A stretch of 41,578 bases of DNA from DAOPKN01 sp035391225 (GTDB lineage: Bacteria; Thermotogota; Thermotogae; MWEM01). A program made the translations under genes and the position numbers. The first letter of the stretch is position 1. Each line of letters begins with the position of its first letter. The stretch is from NCBI GenBank assembly GCA_035391225.1, contig DAOPKN010000018.1, positions 1-41,578 of the forward strand, given 5' to 3'. The notes beneath the pieces are model-generated. The model did no database searches, was not told where the DNA came from, and saw nothing but the letters and a program-made list of their open reading frames with translations. Of the stretch, positions 30,886 to 37,791 are shown in pieces.

Positions 30886-31597
30886 CGCTTAGGCCACCAA
30901 AGCGTCGCTTTCGTTGCGCGAAATCGTGCAACGCCCTTTGCAGCTCTTCTTCCCCGAAATCCGGCCAATACACCGGGGAAAAATACCACTCGGAGTAGGC
31001 GGACTGCCAGAGGTAGAAGTTACTGATCCTCTGCTCCCCGGAAGTACGTACCACGAGGTCCGGAAAGGGTACATCCGGAAGGTACAGCTTCTTTTCGAGG
31101 TACGTTTCGGGGTGCTCTTCGATTTGCTCCCGGAGTTCCGGCGAAAGGTGGTACTGCTTTGCAAGCTCCAACGCGGCGTGGGCCAATTCTTGCCGTCCGC
31201 CGTAGTTGATGGCCAGGATCATCTGGATCTGCTCGCAATGCTTCGAGTCTTCTTCCACTTGGTGTGCAGCCAAGCGTGCCTTCTCCGGCAAGGAATCCAG
31301 ACACCCGCAGAAGCGGATGCGTACACCGCGTTCCATCATTTCCGGTCCACGGCTTTGCAAGTAGTACACCAGGGTTTCAAACAAAAAATGGATTTCGGAC
31401 GTGGGACGTTTCCAGTTTTCCGTGGAAAAGGCAAAAAGGGTAACGTGGCTCAGGCAAAGGTCGGCGCAACGACGCACGACCCGCTCCGCAACTTCCGCTC
31501 CCCGGGCATGCCCTTCTGTGCGCGCCAGTCCCTTCTCCCGCGCCCATCGCCCATTTCCGTCCATGATAAAGGCGATATGACCCGGCAGCTGATTCAC
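30878..31597 (-). CDS. uppS: Isoprenyl (undecaprenyl) diphosphate synthase
   Basis: The 239-aa cis-prenyltransferase extends farnesyl diphosphate to the lipid carrier used for cell-wall synthesis. The catalytic motif is IMDGNGRWA with Asp13, followed by GLARTEGHARGAE. The substrate-binding strand VTLFAFSTENWKRP and the C-terminal DLVVRTSGEQRISNFYLWQ are both intact. GTG 31597 overlaps the frr stop in a GTGA. Cytosolic and membrane-associated. Confidence 0.97.
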   Translation of the reverse strand: MNQLPGHIAFIMDGNGRWAREKGLARTEGHARGAEVAERVVRRCADLCLSHVTLFAFSTENWKRPTSEIHFLFETLVYYLQSRGPEMMERGVRIRFCGCLDSLPEKARLAAHQVEEDSKHCEQIQMILAINYGGRQELAHAALELAKQYHLSPELREQIEEHPETYLEKKLYLPDVPFPDLVVRTSGEQRISNFYLWQSAYSEWYFSPVYWPDFGEEELQRALHDFAQRKRRFGGLSDD

Positions 31598-32145
31598 ACC
31601 GTCATGATCTCCTCTTCTTTGTTCTTGAACAACTCGTCCATTTCTTTCACGTGTTCGTCGGTAAGTTTCTGCACGTCCTCCTCGAGGCGCTTCGCATCAT
31701 CCTCGGGGATATCCCCCTTCTTCTGCTCTTCCTTGATTTCTTTGAGCGCGTCACGCCGGATGTTGCGGATGGAAACCTTCCCTTGCTCGATCTTGTCCTT
31801 GACCATTTTCACCAGCTGTTTCTTCTGCTCGCCGGTAGGGGGGGGGAAATTCAGGCGAATGACCTTGCCATCGTTAATGGGGGTTAACCCCAGGGAGGAA
31901 GCAAGAATCGCCTTTTCGATCACTTTCATGATACCCAAATCCCACGGTTTGATGCTGAGCGATCGTTCTTCCACGTTGATGGAAGCAATCTGCGAGAGTG
32001 GTGAATTGGTTCCGTAATACTCCACTTGGATTTCGTCCAGGATGGCCGGGCTGGGACGGCCAGTACGGATGTGTTTCAGTTCATCGTCCATCGCCTGCAC
32101 TGTCTTCTTCATCCGGTTCTTTGCATCGGAAACATGATGGTTCAT
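31594..32145 (-). CDS. frr: Ribosome recycling factor
   Basis: The 183-aa factor splits post-termination ribosomes together with EF-G. The family pattern is complete: an N-terminal helix with LKHIRTGRPSPAILDEIQVEYYG, a beta domain (SPLSQIASINVEERSLSIKPWD), and a C-terminal helix pair (RNIRRDALKEIKEEQKKG). ATG 32145 has a strong AAGGGGGGAG. It is the first gene of the long minus-strand operon that runs to 22269. No upstream rpsB, tsf or pyrH, the usual partners, are in the window, and a promoter sits directly before it. Confidence 0.98.
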   Translation of the reverse strand: MNHHVSDAKNRMKKTVQAMDDELKHIRTGRPSPAILDEIQVEYYGTNSPLSQIASINVEERSLSIKPWDLGIMKVIEKAILASSLGLTPINDGKVIRLNFPPPTGEQKKQLVKMVKDKIEQGKVSIRNIRRDALKEIKEEQKKGDIPEDDAKRLEEDVQKLTDEHVKEMDELFKNKEEEIMTV

Positions 32146-32179
32146 GGTCTCCCCCCTTTGGTTGGCGAAAATTTGGTTT

Positions 32180-32185
32180 ATTATA
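32180..32185 (-). promoter_or_regulatory. Extended -10 promoter of the frr operon
   Basis: The minus strand reads TGCTATAAT, 34 nt upstream of the frr ATG. The -35 position overlaps the -10 of the divergent promoter at 32209 and has no consensus. Confidence 0.65.
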
Positions 32186-32208
32186 GCACACCCTGGAAGT
32201 GGGCATGT

Positions 32209-32214
32209 TATAAT
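32209..32214 (+). promoter_or_regulatory. Extended -10 promoter of the carbonic anhydrase-kinase operon
   Basis: The plus strand reads TGTTATAAT, 28 nt before the ATG at 32243. There is no -35 match. It is only 23 nt from the divergent frr -10, so the two polymerase sites overlap. Confidence 0.65.
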
Positions 32215-32242
32215 CTGGAAGCCAAAAAAGGAGTGTGGAAAA

Positions 32243-32758
32243 ATGCAATACCCCTACAATGGCAAAACGCCGCGGATCGGGAAAGACGTATTCATCGCGC
32301 CGGGGGCTATTCTTGTCGGCGACGTGGAAGTGAAGGACGGTGCCAGCATCTGGTACGGTGCGGTTCTGCGCGGAGACATGGCACCCATCGTGGTGGGAGA
32401 AAACAGCAACATCCAGGACAACGCCACGGTGCATACCGATTCTTCCCATCCCACGCTCATCGGAAAGAACGTGACCGTGGGGCATAACGCGGTTGTACAC
32501 GGTTGCATCGTGGAAGATAACGCGCTCGTGGGAATTGGGGCCATCCTTCTCAACGGGTGCCGGGTTGGAACCGGGTGCGTCGTGGGAGCGGGAAGCGTTG
32601 TGCGCGAGGGACAACAACTGGGAGAAAGCCAGTTGTACGCGGGCGTCCCCGCCACACCCAAGAAAGAACTTGGGGACGGCTCCCCGCGGCAGCTGCAGCA
32701 CCACGCCCAAATGTACTGCAAAATGGCACGTTCCCATAAAAAAAGCTTGGAAGGCTAA
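32243..32758 (+). CDS. Gamma-carbonic anhydrase-like left-handed beta-helix protein
   Basis: The 171-aa protein consists of hexapeptide repeats (VFIAPGAILVGDVEVKDGAS, then NIQDNATVHTD, then VTVGHNAVVHGCIVEDN) followed by a C-terminal helix. The three histidines that hold the metal in gamma-class carbonic anhydrases are in ATVHTD and GHNAVVHGC. Homologues of the YrdA/PaaY/CaiE type include active carbonic anhydrases and proteins of unknown activity. The start is ATG 32243 with AAAAGGAG upstream, not the longer frame to 32144, which crosses the promoter. Its stop overlaps the start of the sensor kinase (TAATG), so the two are co-translated. Confidence 0.92.
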   Translation: MQYPYNGKTPRIGKDVFIAPGAILVGDVEVKDGASIWYGAVLRGDMAPIVVGENSNIQDNATVHTDSSHPTLIGKNVTVGHNAVVHGCIVEDNALVGIGAILLNGCRVGTGCVVGAGSVVREGQQLGESQLYAGVPATPKKELGDGSPRQLQHHAQMYCKMARSHKKSLEG

Positions 32759-35517
32759 TGGCAGCCATCGGAAAGTTGGGAAAATGGCTTTGGCACTTCG
32801 TTTCGAAGAACCGCGGGATGTGGTACGCCCTGGGGCTTTTCCTGCTTCTTCTGTTGGTGAACGGGCTCATCACCCGACCAGGGGTGGAGGAGGTCGTGGT
32901 TTCGGGTCCCTGGACACTCCATCTTCCGGGGGGAGATTCACAGCAGCTTGCAACCCCCAGTGTTCCCCTTGCGTATACCGGACCGTTTCGCATGGAAGTC
33001 TCGGTAGAGCCGGGGAGAAACGACGCGTTGCTGTTGCCCCCCTTCCATGCACGGCAGCTGTCGGTGTACTGGGATGATCAGCTGTTGCACATCTTTCCCA
33101 GCGAACACGGCAACTTGGTCTTCTGGCCCACCCACACCTTCCTGGTGCTTCCGGACACATCCGCGGCAAATGGTAGTCCCCACACGCTTCGCTTGGAGTC
33201 GAGCACCGGAGGGGGTTTGCACCTCGTGTCAAATCCTGTGCTTGGCCAGCATTCCCGCCTCTACGTGCGCACGACCTGGCTGAATTTCTTGAACTCCGAC
33301 CTGTTCCTCACGGTCGTGGGAATGAGCTTCTTGATCGCTCTGATCCTTTTCGTGGTCGCACCCCTGAACCGCGAAATCCGCCTTACCTACGTCTGCATGT
33401 CCATCGCTTCGATGTACTACGCCGCGGAATTCCTGTTCTCCTTCTTCGCCCAAGTGCGGCACATCCCCTACCCCCCCATACTGGACCAGCTTTTTTACGT
33501 GGGCGCTTTCGTGGCCACGTTCCTCATCTTCCTCGGCATCGAATGGTTCCTTTCCCGGAGGTGGGTGTTCTCCAAGTTTTTCCTTCTCGTGAACCTGGGG
33601 TTCTTCGTGGGCATGGCCTTCGATTTCTGGCTGGTGGGTTCGTGGTTGTCCGCGGTGAACTTTTTTTTCTTTCTCGTTCTTGCGTTCCGCATGGCCTATC
33701 CCCTTCTTGCCTTCGGCGTTTTTTTCCGGATCCTCGCGGAATTTTCTTCTTCGCTGGGCGAACCCCTGGGCATGAATGGGGCTCGTCTCAACGCTCTTTC
33801 GTTCGTGGTCCTTTGGATCTGCTTTGCCGCTTTCCTGATCCGCCAGTTCAAAACAAGTCACCTGCGACTCCAAGAAACCATGATGGAACTCTCCGCCTCT
33901 CACGAGGAACTCACCGCCATGAACGAAGAGCTCGAATCTTCCTACCACGAGCTTGACCAACTCAACAAGACACTGGAAACGAAAGTGCACCAACGCACCC
34001 GGGACCTGCAAGTGCAAGCCCATTCGGTGCGCATGCTGCTGGATAACGCCGAGGAAGGTTTCTTGAAATTCGATGCCACGCTGGCCGTTGACCCCGAGTT
34101 CAGCTCGGAGTGTGTCCGTTTCTTCGGGAAAGACATTGCGGGATGCCAACCCCACAGTCTCTTTTTCCCGCGTGACCCGGAAATGGCTTCCCAAATGGAG
34201 AGAATCTTGCAATCCATCTTCCGCGAAAAAGATGCCGCACGGCGTGACATCTTCCTTTCGCTGTTGCCCGAGGAATTTTCCGCGGGTCCTTGGAGTGTAC
34301 AGGCCACCTACCGTTGGATCCAGGATCCCCTCGACCCCCTCAATCCCCGTATCATGGTGATCCTCAAAGACATCACGCAGCGCAAGCAGCTGGAAAGCCA
34401 AGTGGAGCGCGAACGGAACCACCTGAAAATGATCGTGCAAATCCTGAGCCATTTCCCCGATTTCGAAGACCTGGTCTCCTCCTTCCGCCTTTTTTGGAGC
34501 AAGGAGTTCCCGGCGCTTCTCGAGCAGGACTCCAACCGCGAATCCACCTACTTCGAATTGTTCCGCAAGATCCACAATTTCAAGGGCAACTTTTCCATCT
34601 TTGGACTCCGCCACCTCGTGGACCAGCTACACGAACGCGAAAGCCTCCTCTCCTCCGAGCGGGAAAAGATGTTGCAAACGGCTCCCACCTTTTGGGCCAA
34701 ATGGGTTGACCCGGAGCCCTTGCTGGATTGCTTGGAACAGGACACCAAGATCCTGCAGCAGGAAATTGGCCCGGATGCCGTGCAGCGCTTGAATACCCTG
34801 AACTGGCGCACCGCAGTTTCCGAGCAGATTCGCTTGGTGGAAGACAAGGTGCTTCAATTGCTGCCCCGGGAGAAGGCGGTTGCGCTTTTCCAGAAACTCC
34901 GTGCCATCCGCTACGTTCCTTTCCACGAACTGCTGAAAACTTCCCCACAACTCGTGGAAAGCATCGCGCAGCGCTTGGAAAAGGCGGTGCTTCCCTTGGA
35001 AATCGCGGCGCAACCCGTGCTCGTCGACCCGAGCATCTTCCAACCTTTCGCCCGTTCGCTCGTGCACCTGTTTCGGAATTGCCTGGACCATGGCATCGAG
35101 GATCCGCAAGAGCGCGTGGAAAAGGGAAAACCCGAAAAGGGAAGGATCCGTGTGGAGGTGTTCCAAAACGATTCCTCGTTACAGGTGGTCGTGCAAGACG
35201 ATGGCAAGGGAATCGACTGGGCCCAGATTCACCAAGAAGCACGCAAGAAGGGCTTTTTCTCGGATGCCGGGCAAACGGCAGTGGATTCTTCTTCCTCCGA
35301 GCTTCTACTTGCTCGGATCCTTCTGCAACGCGGCTTTTCAACCCGAGAGAAAGCCACGGAGTACTCGGGCCGCGGGGTGGGGCTCAACGCGGTGTTCTCC
35401 GAAGTGACGCGCTTGGGCGGGGATATGGACATCCACTCTACCCCAAACCAAGGGACAACTTTCGTGATGCGTATCCCGTTGGATCCCAGGATCCCGCAAG
35501 CAGAGAGCGAGGCATAG
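32758..35517 (+). CDS. 7TM receptor with coiled coil, PAS-like, HPt and CheA-type kinase domains
   Basis: The 919-aa protein has an N-terminal helix (21-40), an extracytoplasmic beta-rich domain (about 41-180), and about seven membrane helices (about 185-365), a 7TMR-DISM-like plan. A signalling coiled coil with LTAMNEELESSYHEL (M388) follows, then a PAS-like module (about 425-545) ending ITQRKQLE. Next is an HPt-like helix bundle with candidate phospho-His606 in IHNFKGNFSIFG. The ATPase is of CheA type: LVHLFRNCLDHGIEDPQERV, VVVQDDGKGIDW and TEYSGRGVGLNAVFSEV. There is no HisKA, CheY-binding, CheW-like or receiver domain. It probably autophosphorylates on the HPt histidine and passes phosphate to an unlinked receiver. 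Coupled to the upstream anhydrase, and 4 nt before the pseudo-ABC gene. Confidence 0.9.
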   Translation: MAAIGKLGKWLWHFVSKNRGMWYALGLFLLLLLVNGLITRPGVEEVVVSGPWTLHLPGGDSQQLATPSVPLAYTGPFRMEVSVEPGRNDALLLPPFHARQLSVYWDDQLLHIFPSEHGNLVFWPTHTFLVLPDTSAANGSPHTLRLESSTGGGLHLVSNPVLGQHSRLYVRTTWLNFLNSDLFLTVVGMSFLIALILFVVAPLNREIRLTYVCMSIASMYYAAEFLFSFFAQVRHIPYPPILDQLFYVGAFVATFLIFLGIEWFLSRRWVFSKFFLLVNLGFFVGMAFDFWLVGSWLSAVNFFFFLVLAFRMAYPLLAFGVFFRILAEFSSSLGEPLGMNGARLNALSFVVLWICFAAFLIRQFKTSHLRLQETMMELSASHEELTAMNEELESSYHELDQLNKTLETKVHQRTRDLQVQAHSVRMLLDNAEEGFLKFDATLAVDPEFSSECVRFFGKDIAGCQPHSLFFPRDPEMASQMERILQSIFREKDAARRDIFLSLLPEEFSAGPWSVQATYRWIQDPLDPLNPRIMVILKDITQRKQLESQVERERNHLKMIVQILSHFPDFEDLVSSFRLFWSKEFPALLEQDSNRESTYFELFRKIHNFKGNFSIFGLRHLVDQLHERESLLSSEREKMLQTAPTFWAKWVDPEPLLDCLEQDTKILQQEIGPDAVQRLNTLNWRTAVSEQIRLVEDKVLQLLPREKAVALFQKLRAIRYVPFHELLKTSPQLVESIAQRLEKAVLPLEIAAQPVLVDPSIFQPFARSLVHLFRNCLDHGIEDPQERVEKGKPEKGRIRVEVFQNDSSLQVVVQDDGKGIDWAQIHQEARKKGFFSDAGQTAVDSSSSELLLARILLQRGFSTREKATEYSGRGVGLNAVFSEVTRLGGDMDIHSTPNQGTTFVMRIPLDPRIPQAESEA

Positions 35518-35521
35518 CACA

Positions 35522-37000
35522 ATGGAAAACACGTGGTTGGAATGCCAGGGAATCACGCTGGAAAGGGACGGAAGGTGCATTTTTTCCGACGTTAACCTGC
35601 ACGTGGAGGGCAACGGTTGCAACGCCCTGGTCGCCCTGCCGGGGCAAGGTAATCCCTCTTTGCTCCAACTTCTCGCGGGTTTGGCCGGGCCGACCACCGG
35701 GCACATACGGGTGAACGGAAAAGACGTAACCCACTGGAACCGAAAGAGCGCCGCGCAAGCGGGGATATCTCTTCTGGGCCCACAACTCAACCTGGTGGAG
35801 GGCCTTTCCGTGGTGGAAAACCTTTTCCTGGGGGAAGAGCCCTCCACGCTGGGCTTCGTCAACCGAAAGAAGATGCAACGCGTTGGCGAAGAGCTATTGC
35901 AGGGGTTGGACCCCACTCTGTCTTTGCCTTGGAAAGCACCCTTGAAAGAACTAAACCTGCGGCAGAAACTCCTTGTGGCCACCAGCCGCGCGTTGCTCTC
36001 AGCGCCCCGGCTGCTGCTGGTAGATAACCTTGAGGTGTTGCAAAACGCGCAACTGCACCCTTTCTTTTTGCAGCTTGTCGCGCGCATTCGGCAACGGGGT
36101 GTAGGGCTTTTCCTTTCCGCATCGCAACTGGGCTTGGTGCGGCGTTGCTTGGAAAGTGACCCCGGGAAAGCGGGAAGCTGGTGGTGGCTGTTGGAAAAGC
36201 AACTGCAGGGTCCTTACCCCCCAGAAGAACTTGCTGCACAGCCATTCTGCGCGCGCGCTGCCACGGAGATAGTGGCACGTGCCGTCGAACCTCCCGCTTT
36301 CACCTATCCCGAACTTCCCCCGGAGAATACCGGTCCTTGCTGGCAGCTCCAACCCGTACCCCACCAGAGCACTTCTCCCCCCTGGGAGGTGCCCCCGGGA
36401 AACGTTCTGGGAGTGACGGGTTTTCTCGGGGAAGGCCCTCTTGCACTGTGGAACATGCTGGTGCATCCCCGGAAAAAGGGAAACCACATCCTCTTTCGTG
36501 CGGAACAGCCGATTCACCTCAAACGAGAAAGGGGGCAATGGTTTCGCCATCTGCCCGATCCTTCGGTTCCACCGCCAAGCCTGGCGTTGCTGGAAATCAC
36601 CCCGCAAAAAAAGGAGGTGCTGAGCGGCAAATTCCTCGTGACCCGCATCCAGGACCTCCCTACGATGTTGCAAGAACTCTCCCAGTTCCAGGGAGCGGGT
36701 TTTTCGGCGGGCAAGTGGTTCGCCCAAAGAACCCGCCTTCTTGTGGTGTTCGAACCCTGGTTCCAGCAGCAAACCTGGCAAATCTTGGCCCCTTCCTTGG
36801 AAGAATTCCTTGGTGAAGGGGGAAGCGTGCTGTGGATCTCCCCACACTGGTACTCCCTGCACTTTTTCGCGCGGCAAATCGTGGTACTACGTTCTGGCAC
36901 CGTTTCCGGTTGCTTTTCCGCGCAACCGGGTGACTTGGAAATGCTTTTTCGCCATACCTTTGATTTTCATTCTCCGGATTCCCATTGCCCCAACCCGTAA
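35522..37000 (+). CDS. Tandem ABC ATPase homologue (RbsA/MglA type) with all catalytic motifs lost
   Basis: The 492-aa protein has the length and double-domain layout of sugar-type ABC ATPases (RbsA, MglA, XylG). The first half aligns well: LECQGITLERDGRCIFSDVN, then LTGI-like LLAGLAGPTTGHIRVNGKDV, then LLGPQLNLVEGLSVVENLFLG. Walker A, normally GENGAGKST, is LPGQGNPS with the Lys replaced by Asn44. The signature LSxGxxQ is LNLRQK, Walker B DEP is DNL, and the H-loop SH is SA. The second half is equally worn (GFLGEGPLAL for Walker A, VVFEPW for Walker B). The frame is intact and base use matches its neighbours, so it seems to be a maintained pseudo-ATPase, not a decaying gene. No permease or binding-protein gene is nearby. 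It follows the kinase by 4 nt. Confidence 0.85.
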   Translation: MENTWLECQGITLERDGRCIFSDVNLHVEGNGCNALVALPGQGNPSLLQLLAGLAGPTTGHIRVNGKDVTHWNRKSAAQAGISLLGPQLNLVEGLSVVENLFLGEEPSTLGFVNRKKMQRVGEELLQGLDPTLSLPWKAPLKELNLRQKLLVATSRALLSAPRLLLVDNLEVLQNAQLHPFFLQLVARIRQRGVGLFLSASQLGLVRRCLESDPGKAGSWWWLLEKQLQGPYPPEELAAQPFCARAATEIVARAVEPPAFTYPELPPENTGPCWQLQPVPHQSTSPPWEVPPGNVLGVTGFLGEGPLALWNMLVHPRKKGNHILFRAEQPIHLKRERGQWFRHLPDPSVPPPSLALLEITPQKKEVLSGKFLVTRIQDLPTMLQELSQFQGAGFSAGKWFAQRTRLLVVFEPWFQQQTWQILAPSLEEFLGEGGSVLWISPHWYSLHFFARQIVVLRSGTVSGCFSAQPGDLEMLFRHTFDFHSPDSHCPNP

Positions 37001-37737
37001 CTCCAGCCAGTGTACTCTCCCTTTTGGAAAAAAACGGTTCGCGTTTTCCCGCCAAACGTGTACTCCACTTGCCCCCGGGGCAAGGAAAGCAGCACGTCCA
37101 TCGCTTGTGCCATGGAAGGGTCGTTTTGTTCGCGGGGATCGCGGAAAATGCGCTCTGCTTTCCAGTTCAACGTTGTTTGACCGTCCGGGGCAAGGGCGAA
37201 GAAGAGGGTATTTTCCCCAAATCCGAAGACCCCCGATACTTCTCGACTGAGCTCTTCAAGGAACAGCGAGGCTCCCAGCGCACCCACCACTTGCCCGTTC
37301 CTCCATACGGGGACGGCAACCACGGCGCTTTTGCGTCCGCTTACGTACCCCACAACCAATGAACCCACCACCTCGTAACCTCTTGTGAGGTCGGGGAAGT
37401 AGCTTCGCTCCGAAAGGTTGTAGGGGCTTTTGCCCTGGGGTGAGGTGAAATACGTTCCATCCGGGTAAGCCATCCAGTACAGCGTACCGGCATCGGTAAG
37501 CTGAAGGCGGTCGAGCAAGGGGGTAAATGCATCCACGTTCATGCGCCGAGCCTGATCGGTTTGGGCAAGGATGCGCAACGTGTCCAAGGTAGAAGCAAAC
37601 TTGCTTTCGCAGGTGTACACCATGGCATGCAGCGTTTGGGTTGCATCCAGGGAAAACATACCCAGCATCGACAGCGAAAGCAGGGAAAACAGAAGCAATG
37701 CGACCAATCGCTTGGGCAGTGTCTCATTCTTTTTCAC
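36967..37737 (-). CDS. Exported Cache-domain sensor protein without a signalling domain
   Basis: The 256-aa protein begins at GTG 37737 with AGGAGG upstream. It has an uncleaved or cleaved N-terminal hydrophobic helix (LVALLLFSLLSLSMLGMFSL, about 11-30), then a dCache-like ligand-binding domain with the hallmark segments GTLYWMAYPDGTYFTSP, NLSERSYFPDLTRG and VAVPVWRNGQVVGALGAS. Cache domains normally sit in chemoreceptors or kinases; here the protein stops after the domain, with no second membrane helix. It could be a secreted or membrane-tethered ligand binder. Its 3' end overlaps the pseudo-ABC gene, which converges on it, by 34 nt. Confidence 0.85.
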   Translation of the reverse strand: MKKNETLPKRLVALLLFSLLSLSMLGMFSLDATQTLHAMVYTCESKFASTLDTLRILAQTDQARRMNVDAFTPLLDRLQLTDAGTLYWMAYPDGTYFTSPQGKSPYNLSERSYFPDLTRGYEVVGSLVVGYVSGRKSAVVAVPVWRNGQVVGALGASLFLEELSREVSGVFGFGENTLFFALAPDGQTTLNWKAERIFRDPREQNDPSMAQAMDVLLSLPRGQVEYTFGGKTRTVFFQKGEYTGWSYGLGQWESGE

Positions 37738-37759
37738 GCCTGAGGAACCTCCTTTTTCT

Positions 37760-37774
37760 ACGGCCAGGGGCCGT
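37760..37774. repeat. Short perfect hairpin before the Cache gene ribosome site
   Basis: ACGGCC (37760-37765) and GGCCGT (37769-37774) flank a 3-nt loop, a few bases upstream of the AGGAGG that serves the GTG at 37737. No T run follows on either strand, so it is not an intrinsic terminator. It lies in the 54-nt space after the carboxypeptidase stop. Confidence 0.5.
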
Positions 37775-37791
37775 GCTCGTAAATGGTTCTT

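Noticed and set aside
35522..37000. A decaying ABC ATPase pseudogene
   Set aside because: The frame is complete, starts and stops cleanly, has normal length and keeps fold landmarks in both halves; only catalytic residues are changed.
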